Source: an uncultured Flavobacteriaceae bacterium | Lineage (GTDB): Bacteria; Bacteroidota; Bacteroidia; Flavobacteriales; Flavobacteriaceae | Direction: 5' to 3' | NCBI GenBank assembly: GCA_947494565.1 | Contig: CANLVG010000013.1 | Location: forward strand, 62,001-126,000 | Length of the DNA: 64,000 nucleotides | In this document: piece by piece, positions 44,335-52,783 of the stretch | How the letters are laid out: each line of letters starts with the position of its first letter | Position numbering within the stretch: the stretch's first letter is position 1 | The notes under the pieces: generated by a model | Database searches by the model: none | The model's input: only the letters and a program-made list of their open reading frames with translations | What the model was told of the DNA's origin: nothing | Program-made: the position numbers and the translations under genes

Positions 44335-45279
44335 TTAGTTTTTCAAAATAGGTCTAAATGAAGGCAGGCCATCATGAAGTTTATTCTTCGTCACTTGTCG
44401 CAGTGATTTTCCATCTTTTGAGATAATGAATATTTCCCTACTAAGGGATGTATTCGCACTGAAAGCAATCCATTGTCCATCCGGAGAAAAAGAAGCCCTA
44501 TACTGAAGATCGTGATTCCAACCTTCATCCAACCTTAAAAACGCTCCTCTTCGGATGCCATTATTTTTAAGGGTTTCATTGGAAACTACCCTTCTTACAT
44601 CAGATCCATCCGAGTTCATAATGAACAGCTCAAAACCGCCTTCCCGATCTGAGTAAAACAAAACTTCTTCGGCATCTGGTGACCAAACAGGCGCAAGGTC
44701 TGCATGTTTTGTATCCGTCAATGTCGTTTTTTTACCATTTTTCAAGTTCTTTTTGATTATGTTAGAGCCACTTTCATCTCCCGAAACATATAGCACTTCA
44801 TTGTGAATGGAAACATCCGGTTGGGATTCATATTTGTTATCGGTCTTCACCAATAGTTCCGTTTTGCCCGACTGCACGTTCACCTGGTACAAATCTCCCT
44901 GCCTGCTATACACTACATGCGACCCGTCTGCATCAAATACCGGGTCAAACTCATAATCGCGACCAACATTATCCAATCTGCGTGCATTTGACCCATCCGG
45001 GTCTGTAATCCAAATACGCCAACCCCCTCTACGATAAGATAGAAATGTAATTTTCTGACCATCTTTTGACCAATTGGGATAATAATCAGGCCGTATTCCA
45101 GATTGGCCAATTTGCTTTGGTTCTGATCCATCGGGGTTCATTAAAAAGATATTTCCTTTGGATCCTTCATTATTGGCTTGAAAAAATGCGATTTCAGTGG
45201 TCTGTCCAATACACTTATAGTGAAACAGTCCAAAAATCAATAGCACTATGAAACCGTTGCTTCTGAATTTTGTTTTCAT
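44335..45279 (-). CDS. TolB-like (PD40) beta-propeller protein
   Basis: The signal peptide ends near KCIGQ. About 290 residues follow with repeated PD40/WD40-like blades (for example NEGSKGNIFLMNPDGSEPKQ, PNWSKDGQKITFLSYR, PVWSPDAEEVLFYSD, then FSPDGQWIAFSAN). The blade motif SxDGxxIxF is clear in at least five repeats. Such propellers serve as peptidoglycan-associated, sensor or peptidase-associated domains. It is divergent from another propeller protein at 45472. Confidence 0.85.
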   Translation of the reverse strand: MKTKFRSNGFIVLLIFGLFHYKCIGQTTEIAFFQANNEGSKGNIFLMNPDGSEPKQIGQSGIRPDYYPNWSKDGQKITFLSYRRGGWRIWITDPDGSNARRLDNVGRDYEFDPVFDADGSHVVYSRQGDLYQVNVQSGKTELLVKTDNKYESQPDVSIHNEVLYVSGDESGSNIIKKNLKNGKKTTLTDTKHADLAPVWSPDAEEVLFYSDREGGFELFIMNSDGSDVRRVVSNETLKNNGIRRGAFLRLDEGWNHDLQYRASFSPDGQWIAFSANTSLSREIFIISKDGKSLRQVTKNKLHDGLPSFRPILKN

Positions 45280-45471
45280 ACGAATTGAATTTGATGTATC
45301 AAAATTAGTTGGGCTTAGACAATCAAAATATAGAAATGTGACAGTGCCTACTTTTTAGTGACAAAATGGTTAACTGGGTTTACCATTTATCACAAGAATC
45401 ACGGTTCACCACAATACAGTAAAGCGGAATTGTTTTTCAACCTAGTTTCGACAAGAACTTAATTAAAGAAA

Positions 45472-46422
45472 ATGAATGTAAAAACTTACCTGGGTATTTT
45501 AATGTTGGCACTATGCATTATCGCCTGCAAACAAAGCCCAAAGAACGCCGAACAAAATTCACAAGAAAATGCAAGTGAGGTTTCCACGGACAAGATCAAA
45601 GAAGAACAAGAAAAGGGCTCGGCCGACCTAGGACCCAATTTTAATCCCATAAGTTCAGAGGTAGCTTACTACTCTTATGTGAGTCAAGACCCTCCTTTAG
45701 CCCGAATTTTCATTTCAAATTTAGATGGCAGTCAAACCCGACAAGTATCCCATTTAGACTCTATTGGCTTTCATGTTGAGCCTAAATGGTCAAGGGATGG
45801 GAAGAAAATAGCGTATACCAACTTTTTGGAAATAGGTGCCCGGATGATGGTCATAGATGCCTATGGGCAAAACCCCTCCGAACTGGCCACCGTCACCGAT
45901 GATGGCTTTCATATGTTCACCTCTTGGGATGTATCCGGAGATGGTTATTTTTTCTTTCATTGGCCACAAAAAGGCTTTTCGCCCGATGCCTATTATGCCA
46001 AAGATGGTACCGTAGAAAGGCTAACCGAAAATGGGAAAACCAATAGACCTCAAATGACAGACGAAGGCGTGCTCTTTATTAATCAAGTTGAAAGTGAAAC
46101 ACCTTATGTGGCTACAAAACAACTATTCGATCTTGAAAATAAAAAAATAGTAAAGGATATGCCGGAATTGGAAGGTGAGTTCATTGTAGGGAACCATACT
46201 GTTAAATTGGTCGAAAATGAAGACTCGACCACCTTTGTTTTGGAAGACGTACAGGGCAATGACCTAAGAGAGTTAGGAACGGTGCCCTACAAAAAAGTTA
46301 TGTTTACTACAATTGATAAAAATCTCGAATACGTGGCCTACAACACTGATTTTGCCGACGGGGCAGAAATTCACCTACTTCAAGTGGCAACCGGAGAGAT
46401 TACTAAAGTCACCAAAAATTAA
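45472..46422 (+). CDS. PD40 propeller lipoprotein
   Basis: The lipoprotein signal peptide ends at IIAC, then a polar spacer rich in Gln/Glu/Ser, then two or more PD40-type blades (FISNLDGSQTRQVS, then PKWSRDGKKIAYTN and a repeated DVSGDGYFFF-like blade). Likely a partial propeller. It is divergent from the TolB-like gene and 11 bases upstream of an alpha/beta hydrolase, with which it forms an operon. Confidence 0.75.
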   Translation: MNVKTYLGILMLALCIIACKQSPKNAEQNSQENASEVSTDKIKEEQEKGSADLGPNFNPISSEVAYYSYVSQDPPLARIFISNLDGSQTRQVSHLDSIGFHVEPKWSRDGKKIAYTNFLEIGARMMVIDAYGQNPSELATVTDDGFHMFTSWDVSGDGYFFFHWPQKGFSPDAYYAKDGTVERLTENGKTNRPQMTDEGVLFINQVESETPYVATKQLFDLENKKIVKDMPELEGEFIVGNHTVKLVENEDSTTFVLEDVQGNDLRELGTVPYKKVMFTTIDKNLEYVAYNTDFADGAEIHLLQVATGEITKVTKN

Positions 46423-46433
46423 AAGCGCTCAAG

Positions 46434-47087
46434 ATGAATTTAGTATGTAAGTTTATGTTGCCCTTCCTCTTTGTTGCTATTACCGTTACTGCACAAAGTG
46501 AAGTTGTAAAACTCAATTTTGAAGAAAAAAGAATACCGCTTCGAATCACATTGCCTAAGGGGTATGTTACGGACAAGGACTATCCTGTTTTGATTGGCCC
46601 TGGTCTTGACAATGGTGATCTTAATATAGGATGTCGATATTTTGGTCAAAAACCAGATCAGCATGGCTGGATTTTAGTGGAGAGTTCTATTCATATGGAA
46701 AACAGGCAGGCAGTTGCATCGCTTTTGGATTATTTGGAATCCAATTACAATACGGATAAGGTGTTCATACTAGGTTTTTCGGCAAATAGTGTTGATGCTT
46801 TTAGTATTGCGTCAATATATACCGATCGAATAGATGGAATAATCGGAATGCCTGGAAATCCAGATTCACGTACTATTAAAAGTCATAAAGACCAACAGAT
46901 AGTAATGATCGTAGGGGAACGGGATGCCTATTGGAAAAAGAAAGCCCAAAGAGCTAAAGTCCTGTTGGATAATGAAGGTTATCAAAATGAACTGGTAGTA
47001 ATTCCCAATGGAGGGCATATTTTAGATGAATTGGCCGGAAAGCCCTTGTTTACTATTTTGAATAGGGCGTTAGTAACAGAAAATTAA
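46434..47087 (+). CDS. Exported alpha/beta hydrolase (phospholipase/esterase type)
   Basis: The signal peptide ends near TVTAQ; the mature 195 residues form a short alpha/beta-hydrolase with nucleophile elbow LGFSANSVDAF, acid in MIVGERDAYW, and His in IPNGGHILDEL. It resembles phospholipase/carboxylesterase-type hydrolases in length. Eleven bases after the propeller gene. Substrate unknown. Confidence 0.78.
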   Translation: MNLVCKFMLPFLFVAITVTAQSEVVKLNFEEKRIPLRITLPKGYVTDKDYPVLIGPGLDNGDLNIGCRYFGQKPDQHGWILVESSIHMENRQAVASLLDYLESNYNTDKVFILGFSANSVDAFSIASIYTDRIDGIIGMPGNPDSRTIKSHKDQQIVMIVGERDAYWKKKAQRAKVLLDNEGYQNELVVIPNGGHILDELAGKPLFTILNRALVTEN

Positions 47088-47247
47088 ATAGTTATTCTTT
47101 GACAGAGGTTGTTTTTCGAATACCCCATTTTTGGTGATTTGAAGTGATTGTTTTGGAGTGTTTGATTAAACCCTACTACCATACCAATTCGTGTTTGATG
47201 AGGAATTTGGTGTAGTAGGGTCTCTGTCACGTAATCAATTTAAATAT

Positions 47248-47877
47248 ATGTATAAGTTAGCTCTCATTATTGCCTTTTTTTTGGCACCATTCATCATGAA
47301 ATCACAAACAGATTATTCACCTGGCTTTGAGGCAGGAAGCCCTCAACAAATGAATGAGTTATTGTTTTTAAAAGGGAAATGGGAAATCGCATTGAAATGG
47401 ACAAATGATGTGACGCAGCCCAAAGAAAAATGGATTCCGGCGGGAAACTCTAAATCCGAGTTTTTGGATTTTTACAAAGGAACCTTTATTCACGAAAAAT
47501 CGTTAGGATTTCCATTGGCAGGTGAAGGTCATGAAAGCTTCATACACTGGTCTTACAACAGCATTTTTTCGTACGATAGATTCAACAAAACATACCGCTA
47601 TGTTGCGTTTGACAACATTATGGGATTGGCTGATATCTACGAAGGAGATTTCATCGAGGAAAAATTGATCTTGACCAACGCAAAAACCACTACGTACAAT
47701 AACCAAGGAACAGATGGCTGCAATCAAAAAAATAGATTAACCTTAACACCGATATCTGAGCATCATTTCGAAATTACTTGGGAAAGTATTGATGAAAGTA
47801 ATTTGAACATGAAAGACATTCACGGTTCTGACTGGAATTTTGTAATACACATGACATACAAAAGGGAAGGAAAATAG
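47248..47877 (+). CDS. Secreted DUF1579-like protein
   Basis: The signal peptide (MYKLALIIAFFLAPFIMKSQ) starts at ATG 47248; the earlier frame to 47191 is not used. The body (LLFLKGKWEIALKW, then HESFIHWSYNSIFSYDRFNK and a C-terminal strand) resembles lipocalin-like DUF1579 proteins, whose first element is an LxGxW motif. Function unknown; family call tentative. Confidence 0.6.
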   Translation: MYKLALIIAFFLAPFIMKSQTDYSPGFEAGSPQQMNELLFLKGKWEIALKWTNDVTQPKEKWIPAGNSKSEFLDFYKGTFIHEKSLGFPLAGEGHESFIHWSYNSIFSYDRFNKTYRYVAFDNIMGLADIYEGDFIEEKLILTNAKTTTYNNQGTDGCNQKNRLTLTPISEHHFEITWESIDESNLNMKDIHGSDWNFVIHMTYKREGK

Positions 47878-47905
47878 CATTGAATTCTACTATTAGCCGC
47901 TAGTT

Positions 47906-49324
47906 TCACTTTCTTAGCACGGATAATTCAACATCCATAGGGTTCTTGACCTTTAAACTGAAGATCAGTTCGGATTCATTCTTTACATTCAATAGTAAAT
48001 TACTGCTTCCCGCTTGTCTTACGAGTGAATTTATTGACCCAATTTTCACCTCCTCTTCATTGCGATGGGCTCCATAATCGAATTTCCATCCCAAGGGAGC
48101 AATTTTAAACTCATGTTTTCCACTTGTAAGGGTAATGGTCGATTCATAGATTCCGTTGCCTTGGTAAGTAAATCGAGGGGTGTTTTTTAGATGCTGTCCC
48201 CAGTTATTCATACTTCCCATTAAATACACTACTTCGCCCTTCAAGGGTGCATTATTTAGTTTTTCCAATTCTAGTTCAACTTGAGCCAAGGCCTCTTGCT
48301 TTGAGGCTCCATTGGCCAAAGAAATAGCTAAATCCATGGCAACGGCCTGATTGACTTCTATATCAGGATTCACTCCCTTCCCTTCCAATCTTCCGGTATG
48401 TAGGGAATAGTAATCCGCTATAGGAAGAGCAAGTTGATACTTATGGGGCAAATCAAACATTTTTTGGGACAACATCTCCCCCGCTGTAGTTTCGCCAATT
48501 AAGGTCACGTTCTCCAATTGCGCTAGTGCGTCAGATGTAAATTCGGCCGCACTAGCGGTTTTATTACTGATTAGCACATAGACCGGCCCATCGAAAAATG
48601 GTTGATAGGGCGCAAATTTTATTGGGGTAAGGGATTGTTCTTGAATGTCTTTCCAGAAAGATTTTATCGACCACCCAGACCAAGTACGTAAGCCTTGGAT
48701 GTCCTTGGAAGTCGGAGCCATGGTATTATTGTTCCACCATTTTCTAGAAATAAAAAAACCAGCATCAATAGAATCATTCAGTAAGTGACCAACGAGCGGT
48801 ACACCGGCAAATGTTCCCCCCGTATTATTTCTAAGGTCAATAATCAAAGTATTTGCCTTATTATCCTTAATCTTTTGGTAGGCGTCAAATATCCAGTCTT
48901 TGGTGTCCTTACCTGTCATCGTATTCACCGAAAGAATGGCTGTATGATTATCCCAATCAAGGGAAACTGCCTGTTCACCAACAATCAAAGAGTCAATAAA
49001 ATCGGCCATTTCTTCTGCTTTTCGCTCCAACTTGCTGAGCCGTACATGGGAGAAAGGTCCATTTTTCCATAGGGCATTAAATTTAGCTATGAAGTCCTCT
49101 TTTGATTGGGCATTGTTCACCAGACTCTCCATTTGTTCTTTCAACTCTAAATATTCATCATTTTGAAGTTCATCGGGGTTATAATGGTAAGTCGAGAGCA
49201 ATTGTGAAATACTATCGATGACGGTAGCTAATTTGTTGGGTAGTTCCGAATCTTTTGCCGTATGTGACTTTGTGTTACAAGAATAGATCAAAACAACAAG
49301 TACAAGCAAGCCCAATTTTTTCAT
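47906..49324 (-). CDS. S41 family peptidase with C-terminal AMPK-like CBM
   Basis: The lipoprotein signal peptide ends at IYSC. An S41 core follows with NTLIIDLRNNTGGTFAG, the catalytic loop SNKTASAAEFTSDAL (Ser nucleophile) and a later GETTAGEMLSQKMF. After about residue 365 comes a separate domain, VYLMGSMNNWGQ, GNGIYESTITLTSGKHEFKI, and FDYGAHRNEEE, which matches the glycogen-binding domain of AMPK/CBM48. The fusion suggests a protease that binds a polysaccharide. Adjacent genes: a secreted DUF1579-like gene (convergent) and an AraC regulator. Confidence 0.85.
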   Translation of the reverse strand: MKKLGLLVLVVLIYSCNTKSHTAKDSELPNKLATVIDSISQLLSTYHYNPDELQNDEYLELKEQMESLVNNAQSKEDFIAKFNALWKNGPFSHVRLSKLERKAEEMADFIDSLIVGEQAVSLDWDNHTAILSVNTMTGKDTKDWIFDAYQKIKDNKANTLIIDLRNNTGGTFAGVPLVGHLLNDSIDAGFFISRKWWNNNTMAPTSKDIQGLRTWSGWSIKSFWKDIQEQSLTPIKFAPYQPFFDGPVYVLISNKTASAAEFTSDALAQLENVTLIGETTAGEMLSQKMFDLPHKYQLALPIADYYSLHTGRLEGKGVNPDIEVNQAVAMDLAISLANGASKQEALAQVELELEKLNNAPLKGEVVYLMGSMNNWGQHLKNTPRFTYQGNGIYESTITLTSGKHEFKIAPLGWKFDYGAHRNEEEVKIGSINSLVRQAGSSNLLLNVKNESELIFSLKVKNPMDVELSVLRK

Positions 49325-49422
49325 GTCTCTTAGTTTTTAGGCTCCAAGATATCGCTGCAATTTTCAAAAAAGTTCTAAATCATAAATTAGAACTAAAAAA
49401 AGATGGGAAGTTATAGGTCAGG

Positions 49423-50481
49423 TTATTGTTCCAAAGCCCTGTACTGAGATGGTGTTACCCCAGTTTCGTTTTTAAATATCGTATTGAAACTTGACTTGGA
49501 AACGAAGCCACTATCATACATTATTTCTGAAATCGACTTCTCAGATTTCGTAAAGTTCTTCAACATTTCCTTCGCATGTTCTATCCGAAGTGAATTTATG
49601 AAAGACGAAAAGTTTAGGCTGTAATGTGTATTGATAGTAGCAGAAAGCAGTTGTGGAGTAGTATCCAATTTTTTAGCCACTTCCTCCATAGAAAGGTTGG
49701 GCAGTAAATACCATTTGTTTTCAAAAATATGGTTTTCAATACGCTCCTTCAAGGATAAAATTTCGGCGTGTTGCACCTTATCAGTACTTCTCACTTGCCA
49801 ACCATGATCTTTTGTTTTTTTAAAAATCGAAGTATTTTCTTTAAACAAATCCGGTTGATTGAAAGCCCTAAAAAACATCCATGATATCAATAGCACCAAG
49901 CCAAAATGAACTATGGAAACGCCTTCAAAAGAGAATAGGTGAACTATAACCTGATCTACAAGATCAACAAAGAGCAGTACTGTAAACAAAACCAAAAAAT
50001 ACTGTAACCATTGTAGTGTACTATTGGGTTTTTTCCATCGACCCGCCTTTAATTTCTTTTTAAATTCTTGTATTGATTTAAAGGAAATCCAAACATAAAT
50101 GGTTAGCGAAACGTACATAAAGATGGCAAAAAAGGGCGAGCTCTCCGGAAAGAGAAACAACCCTAAAAACACAAAGACTATGGAGGAATAGTGCAGTAGG
50201 TCCCTCAGTAAAAACTTGTATTTTGAATCTATCAAACAGATCATGTAGTAATAAATACTAGGACCATACAAATACCCAAATACCGTATTGTATGTAATCC
50301 AGCTTTCAGGTAAGGATCCAGCATTGATTAAAACGATCAAAAGGAATTGAAATACAATAGCTAGCAAAAAAACAGACAAGAATAGATTAGCAGTGACCTT
50401 AGCCTTACTTTGAGATAATAAGATTATGGCGAAAAGGGAGCTTAAAGCTATAATTGCTATTGGAACGGCTTGGGCTAACAT
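49423..50481 (-). CDS. Membrane-anchored AraC family regulator (4)
   Basis: Seven hydrophobic segments in the first 220 residues, then an AraC double helix-turn-helix (VAKKLDTTPQLLSATINTH, then SGFVSKSSFNTIFKNETGVTP). It is 98 bases upstream of the S41-CBM peptidase on the same strand and could control it. Family firm. Confidence 0.87.
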   Translation of the reverse strand: MLAQAVPIAIIALSSLFAIILLSQSKAKVTANLFLSVFLLAIVFQFLLIVLINAGSLPESWITYNTVFGYLYGPSIYYYMICLIDSKYKFLLRDLLHYSSIVFVFLGLFLFPESSPFFAIFMYVSLTIYVWISFKSIQEFKKKLKAGRWKKPNSTLQWLQYFLVLFTVLLFVDLVDQVIVHLFSFEGVSIVHFGLVLLISWMFFRAFNQPDLFKENTSIFKKTKDHGWQVRSTDKVQHAEILSLKERIENHIFENKWYLLPNLSMEEVAKKLDTTPQLLSATINTHYSLNFSSFINSLRIEHAKEMLKNFTKSEKSISEIMYDSGFVSKSSFNTIFKNETGVTPSQYRALEQ

Positions 50482-50738
50482 AGAACGAATGAACTGGGTA
50501 TTGTAACCTTGGCAAAATTAAGTATTGAACCGTTTCCAATCATAATTTCTTCTTTAAGACCACCACATTTTACCAATGTACGTATTAGACACTGAGAAAA
50601 GCAGCAATCGTTTGAATTTTGGGCATACGACGAGCCACATAATTATTGTATTCAACTCATATTTTTACCATTCTTGAGCCGAATGTCATTTTTAATTGGC
50701 TCACGAAATACAATCGCAAACAAAAAACGATTCGCTGA

Positions 50739-50879
50739 ATGTTGGAAGTAGGCTATGATTATTTTAAAGTCGGTATAAATGCCCGTAACTATGTTTCACT
50801 TGCGAAAACCTCCAAGGCTACAGCTACAAGAGATTTACAAGACTTGGTTCAAAAGAAAAAAGCCCCAACATTACGTTGA
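50739..50879 (+). pseudogene. Remnant of a Fic-family protein C-terminal winged helix
   Basis: Frame of 46 codons (ATG 50739 to TGA 50877-50879). The middle part (YFKVGINARNYVSLAKTSKA followed by TATRDLQDLVQKK) matches the C-terminal winged helix that closes many Fic/DOC-family proteins (typical pattern NxRxYxxxTKxSxATATRDLxxLVxKG). The upstream Fic core (HxFxxGNGR) is absent, and a stop lies directly before the ATG. The last residues are encoded by the tRNA terminator hairpin, so the match breaks near 50855. Probably a broken mobile or toxin gene. Confidence 0.6.
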
Positions 50880-50883
50880 GGCT
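50852..50883 (-). terminator. Terminator after tRNA-Asp
   Basis: On the minus strand AGCCTCAAC pairs with GTTGGGGCT (50875-50883 with 50861-50869, one G-U) around a five-base loop and is followed by a T-rich run (complement of 50852-50860). It lies six bases beyond the tRNA 3' end. Confidence 0.8.
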
Positions 50884-50888
50884 CTTTG

Positions 50889-50962
50889 CGGTCTGGACGG
50901 GACTCGAACCCGCGACCCCCTGCGTGACAGGCAGGTATTCTAACCAACTGAACTACCAGACC
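50889..50962 (-). tRNA. tRNA-Asp (GTC)
   Basis: Folds as a 74-base tRNA: acceptor GGTCTGG pairs with CCAGACC, discriminator G, anticodon stem CCTGC/GCAGG with loop CTGTCAC giving anticodon GTC, and T-arm loop TTCGAGT. CCA is not encoded. The Fic remnant and terminator lie at its 3' side, a place often used by integrating elements. Confidence 0.93.
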
Positions 50963-51098
50963 AATGATTTTATGCGCTTCTAGCGTACTCTGGCAACAGC
51001 CAGATTCAAATCTTGTTCAAAATGCTTTGTTAAAGCGAGTGCAAATATAAATCGATATTTCTATTGCACAAACTATTTCTCCCAAAATTAAGGGCTTC

Positions 51099-52028
51099 CT
51101 AAAGAAATTTTTGACGTTCGACCATATAGGTATTGAGCACCTTTGAAAAATCACCGCGGACATCTACGCCAACATACTTCATCTTATACTGGGCGCATTT
51201 TAGTTTTAATGCATCGAAATATGTTGCCACACTCTTTTCATAGGCTTCTTTCACGTTCTCGGCATACAGATCAATGTGAGCGCCAGTCTCTACATCTATA
51301 TAGCGCTTTGGGGTATTTTCAAAATCGAACTCCTGTTCGGTAGACTTGTCGATCAAGTGAAACAACACCACTTCATGCTTATTGTATTTTAAATGTCGAA
51401 GCGCATCGAATAGTCTCTCATCATCCGTGGCCGTTTGAAACATATCGGTAAACAGAAAAATCAGACTACGCCGTTTGATCTTTTCCGCTATTAAATGCAA
51501 ATAGGCATAGGTTTCCGTTTCTTTCGCCGGAGTTTTGTCCAAACTAATCTCACTCAATTTGGCCAACAACATTTGATGGTGTCTTTCACTACCCTTCTCA
51601 GGCGAGTAAAAATTATACTGGTCAGAGAACACACTTAGCCCCACGGCATCGCGTTGACGTTTCAAAATATTCATTAGCGCTGCTATGGACAGTACACCGA
51701 ACCCAATTTTGTTTAAATCGTTTACGCTCAGGTTCTTCACCTCAGGATAGTACATGGAGGCCGAGCTATCTAAAATCATATGACATCTCAGATTCGTTTC
51801 CTCTTCGTAGCGCTTCGTGTATAACTTATCCGTTTTGGCGAACAACTTCCAATCGATATGTTTCGTACTTTCCCCGTTATTGTAAATCTTGTGCTCTGCA
51901 AACTCTGCGGAAAAACCGTGAAACGGACTCTTATGAATGCCGCTTATGAATCCCTCGACTACCTGATTGGCCAACAGCTCTAAATTCTGGAATAAGGAGG
52001 ATTTATTTAATTCGGATTGTAGGTTCAT
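51099..52028 (-). CDS. DUF58 domain-containing protein
   Basis: The start at ATG 52026-52028 (MNLQSELNKSSLF) is preferred to the frame start at 52067, which is inside a tandem-repeat region. The DUF58 core is recognisable: ISGIHKSPFHGFSAEFAEH, then GESTKHIDWKLFAKTDKLYTK, and a vWA-like MILDSSASMYYP. DUF58 proteins usually pair with a MoxR-type AAA ATPase and act in metal-protein assembly or stress responses. No such partner is in this window. Confidence 0.85.
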   Translation of the reverse strand: MNLQSELNKSSLFQNLELLANQVVEGFISGIHKSPFHGFSAEFAEHKIYNNGESTKHIDWKLFAKTDKLYTKRYEEETNLRCHMILDSSASMYYPEVKNLSVNDLNKIGFGVLSIAALMNILKRQRDAVGLSVFSDQYNFYSPEKGSERHHQMLLAKLSEISLDKTPAKETETYAYLHLIAEKIKRRSLIFLFTDMFQTATDDERLFDALRHLKYNKHEVVLFHLIDKSTEQEFDFENTPKRYIDVETGAHIDLYAENVKEAYEKSVATYFDALKLKCAQYKMKYVGVDVRGDFSKVLNTYMVERQKFL

Positions 52029-52066
52029 AACACTAAGATAACCATAATTGAGGAGGCGACTGGCCA

Positions 52067-52114
52067 TTCACTGTTCACTGTTCACTGTTCACTGTTCACT
52101 GTTCACTGTTCACT
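52067..52114 (+). repeat. Tandem heptamer TTCACTG, about seven copies
   Basis: Six perfect copies of TTCACTG from 52067 to 52108 and a seventh, TTCACT, to 52114. It lies just upstream of the DUF58 gene start. Confidence 0.95.
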
Positions 52115-52175
52115 TAGCACGAATTATTTTTCATCGACAATTACAATCACTACACTTCAAACCTATCACTCACTT

Positions 52176-52217
52176 CTCCCAGCTCCCAGCTCCCAGCTCC
52201 CAGCTCCCAGCTCCCAG
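52176..52217 (+). repeat. Tandem heptamer CTCCCAG, six copies
   Basis: Six perfect copies of CTCCCAG. A different unit from the TTCACTG array 60 bases away, but of the same length. A third short array, AAATTCC repeated twice, follows at about 52229-52244. Confidence 0.95.
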
Positions 52218-52269
52218 CTTCAAAATACAAATTCCAAATTCCAACTACAAACCGCCTCTAGCCCCAAAA

Positions 52270-52301
52270 CAAAAAAATCCCATCTCAAGAAAGACAGGAT
52301 T
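52270..52301 (-). terminator. Rho-independent terminator of trxA
   Basis: On the minus strand AATCCTGTCTT pairs with GAGATGGGATT (52291-52301 with 52276-52286, several G-U pairs) around TCTT, followed by TTTTTTT. It lies 35 bases past the trxA stop. Confidence 0.75.
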
Positions 52302-52335
52302 CTATTTTCTATTCCGATTACGGAATCTAACGTAT

Positions 52336-52653
52336 TTATAGCACTGCGTCTATTGCGTCAGTATACACTTGTTTCGGAGATACCCCTACTTGACGGTTTA
52401 CGATTTCACCATTTTTGAAAACCAATACCGTGGGTATGTTACGTACACCATATTTGGCGGCAAACTCTTGATTCGCATCTACATCCACCTTGCCGACTAC
52501 GGCCTTCCCTTCGTATTCACTACTCACCTCATCGATGATAGGACCTACCATTCTACAAGGTCCGCACCACGCTGCCCAAAAGTCAACTACTACCGGTTTA
52601 TCACTCTTTAGTACTACTTCATCAAAAGTTGCATCCGTTATTTCTAATGCCAT
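52336..52653 (-). CDS. trxA: Thioredoxin
   Basis: 105-residue thioredoxin with the redox motif WCGPC at about residues 30-34, the conserved cis-Pro in IPTVLVF, and the charged end of the fold (FKNGEIVNRQVGV). It reduces protein disulfides in the cytoplasm using thioredoxin reductase. No signal peptide. A TAACTTTG box 24 bases upstream of the ATG fits the -7 element of this phylum. Confidence 0.96.
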   Translation of the reverse strand: MALEITDATFDEVVLKSDKPVVVDFWAAWCGPCRMVGPIIDEVSSEYEGKAVVGKVDVDANQEFAAKYGVRNIPTVLVFKNGEIVNRQVGVSPKQVYTDAIDAVL

Positions 52654-52676
52654 GTTTGTTTTATTTTAGAATTACA

Positions 52677-52684
52677 CAAAGTTA
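52677..52684 (-). promoter_or_regulatory. Putative -7 element of trxA promoter
   Basis: TAACTTTG on the minus strand (CAAAGTTA on the plus strand) matches the TAnnTTTG consensus exactly and is correctly placed for trxA. No clear TTTG -33 box is visible. Confidence 0.45.
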
Positions 52685-52783
52685 GTCAAATAAATTGCTT
52701 GTTCCTTACCCGCCTATTATTCGTTTTGACTATGGCCCAATCAATGTAATTTATTGACTTTATTCAGGTTACGGGTTTTGTTT

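Larger units (their letters stand above)
50482..50888. other. Intergenic gap with terminator and Fic remnant
   Basis: About 400 bases between the AraC regulator and tRNA-Asp. It contains the Fic-family remnant and the tRNA terminator, each listed separately. The rest of the gap contains nothing I recognise. Confidence 0.5.
52029..52335. other. Intergenic gap rich in heptamer tandem repeats
   Basis: Gap of 307 bases holding three separate arrays of 7-bp units plus the trxA terminator, each listed as its own entry. I see no gene in it. Confidence 0.6.

Noticed and set aside
52067-52217. Heptamer arrays as a CRISPR-like array
   Set aside because: Units are 7 bp with no spacers, so they do not fit a CRISPR array.
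52048-52341. 97-codon frame through the heptamer arrays
   Set aside because: It is the translation of tandem repeats (FTVHCSL and QLPAPSS units) and not a gene.
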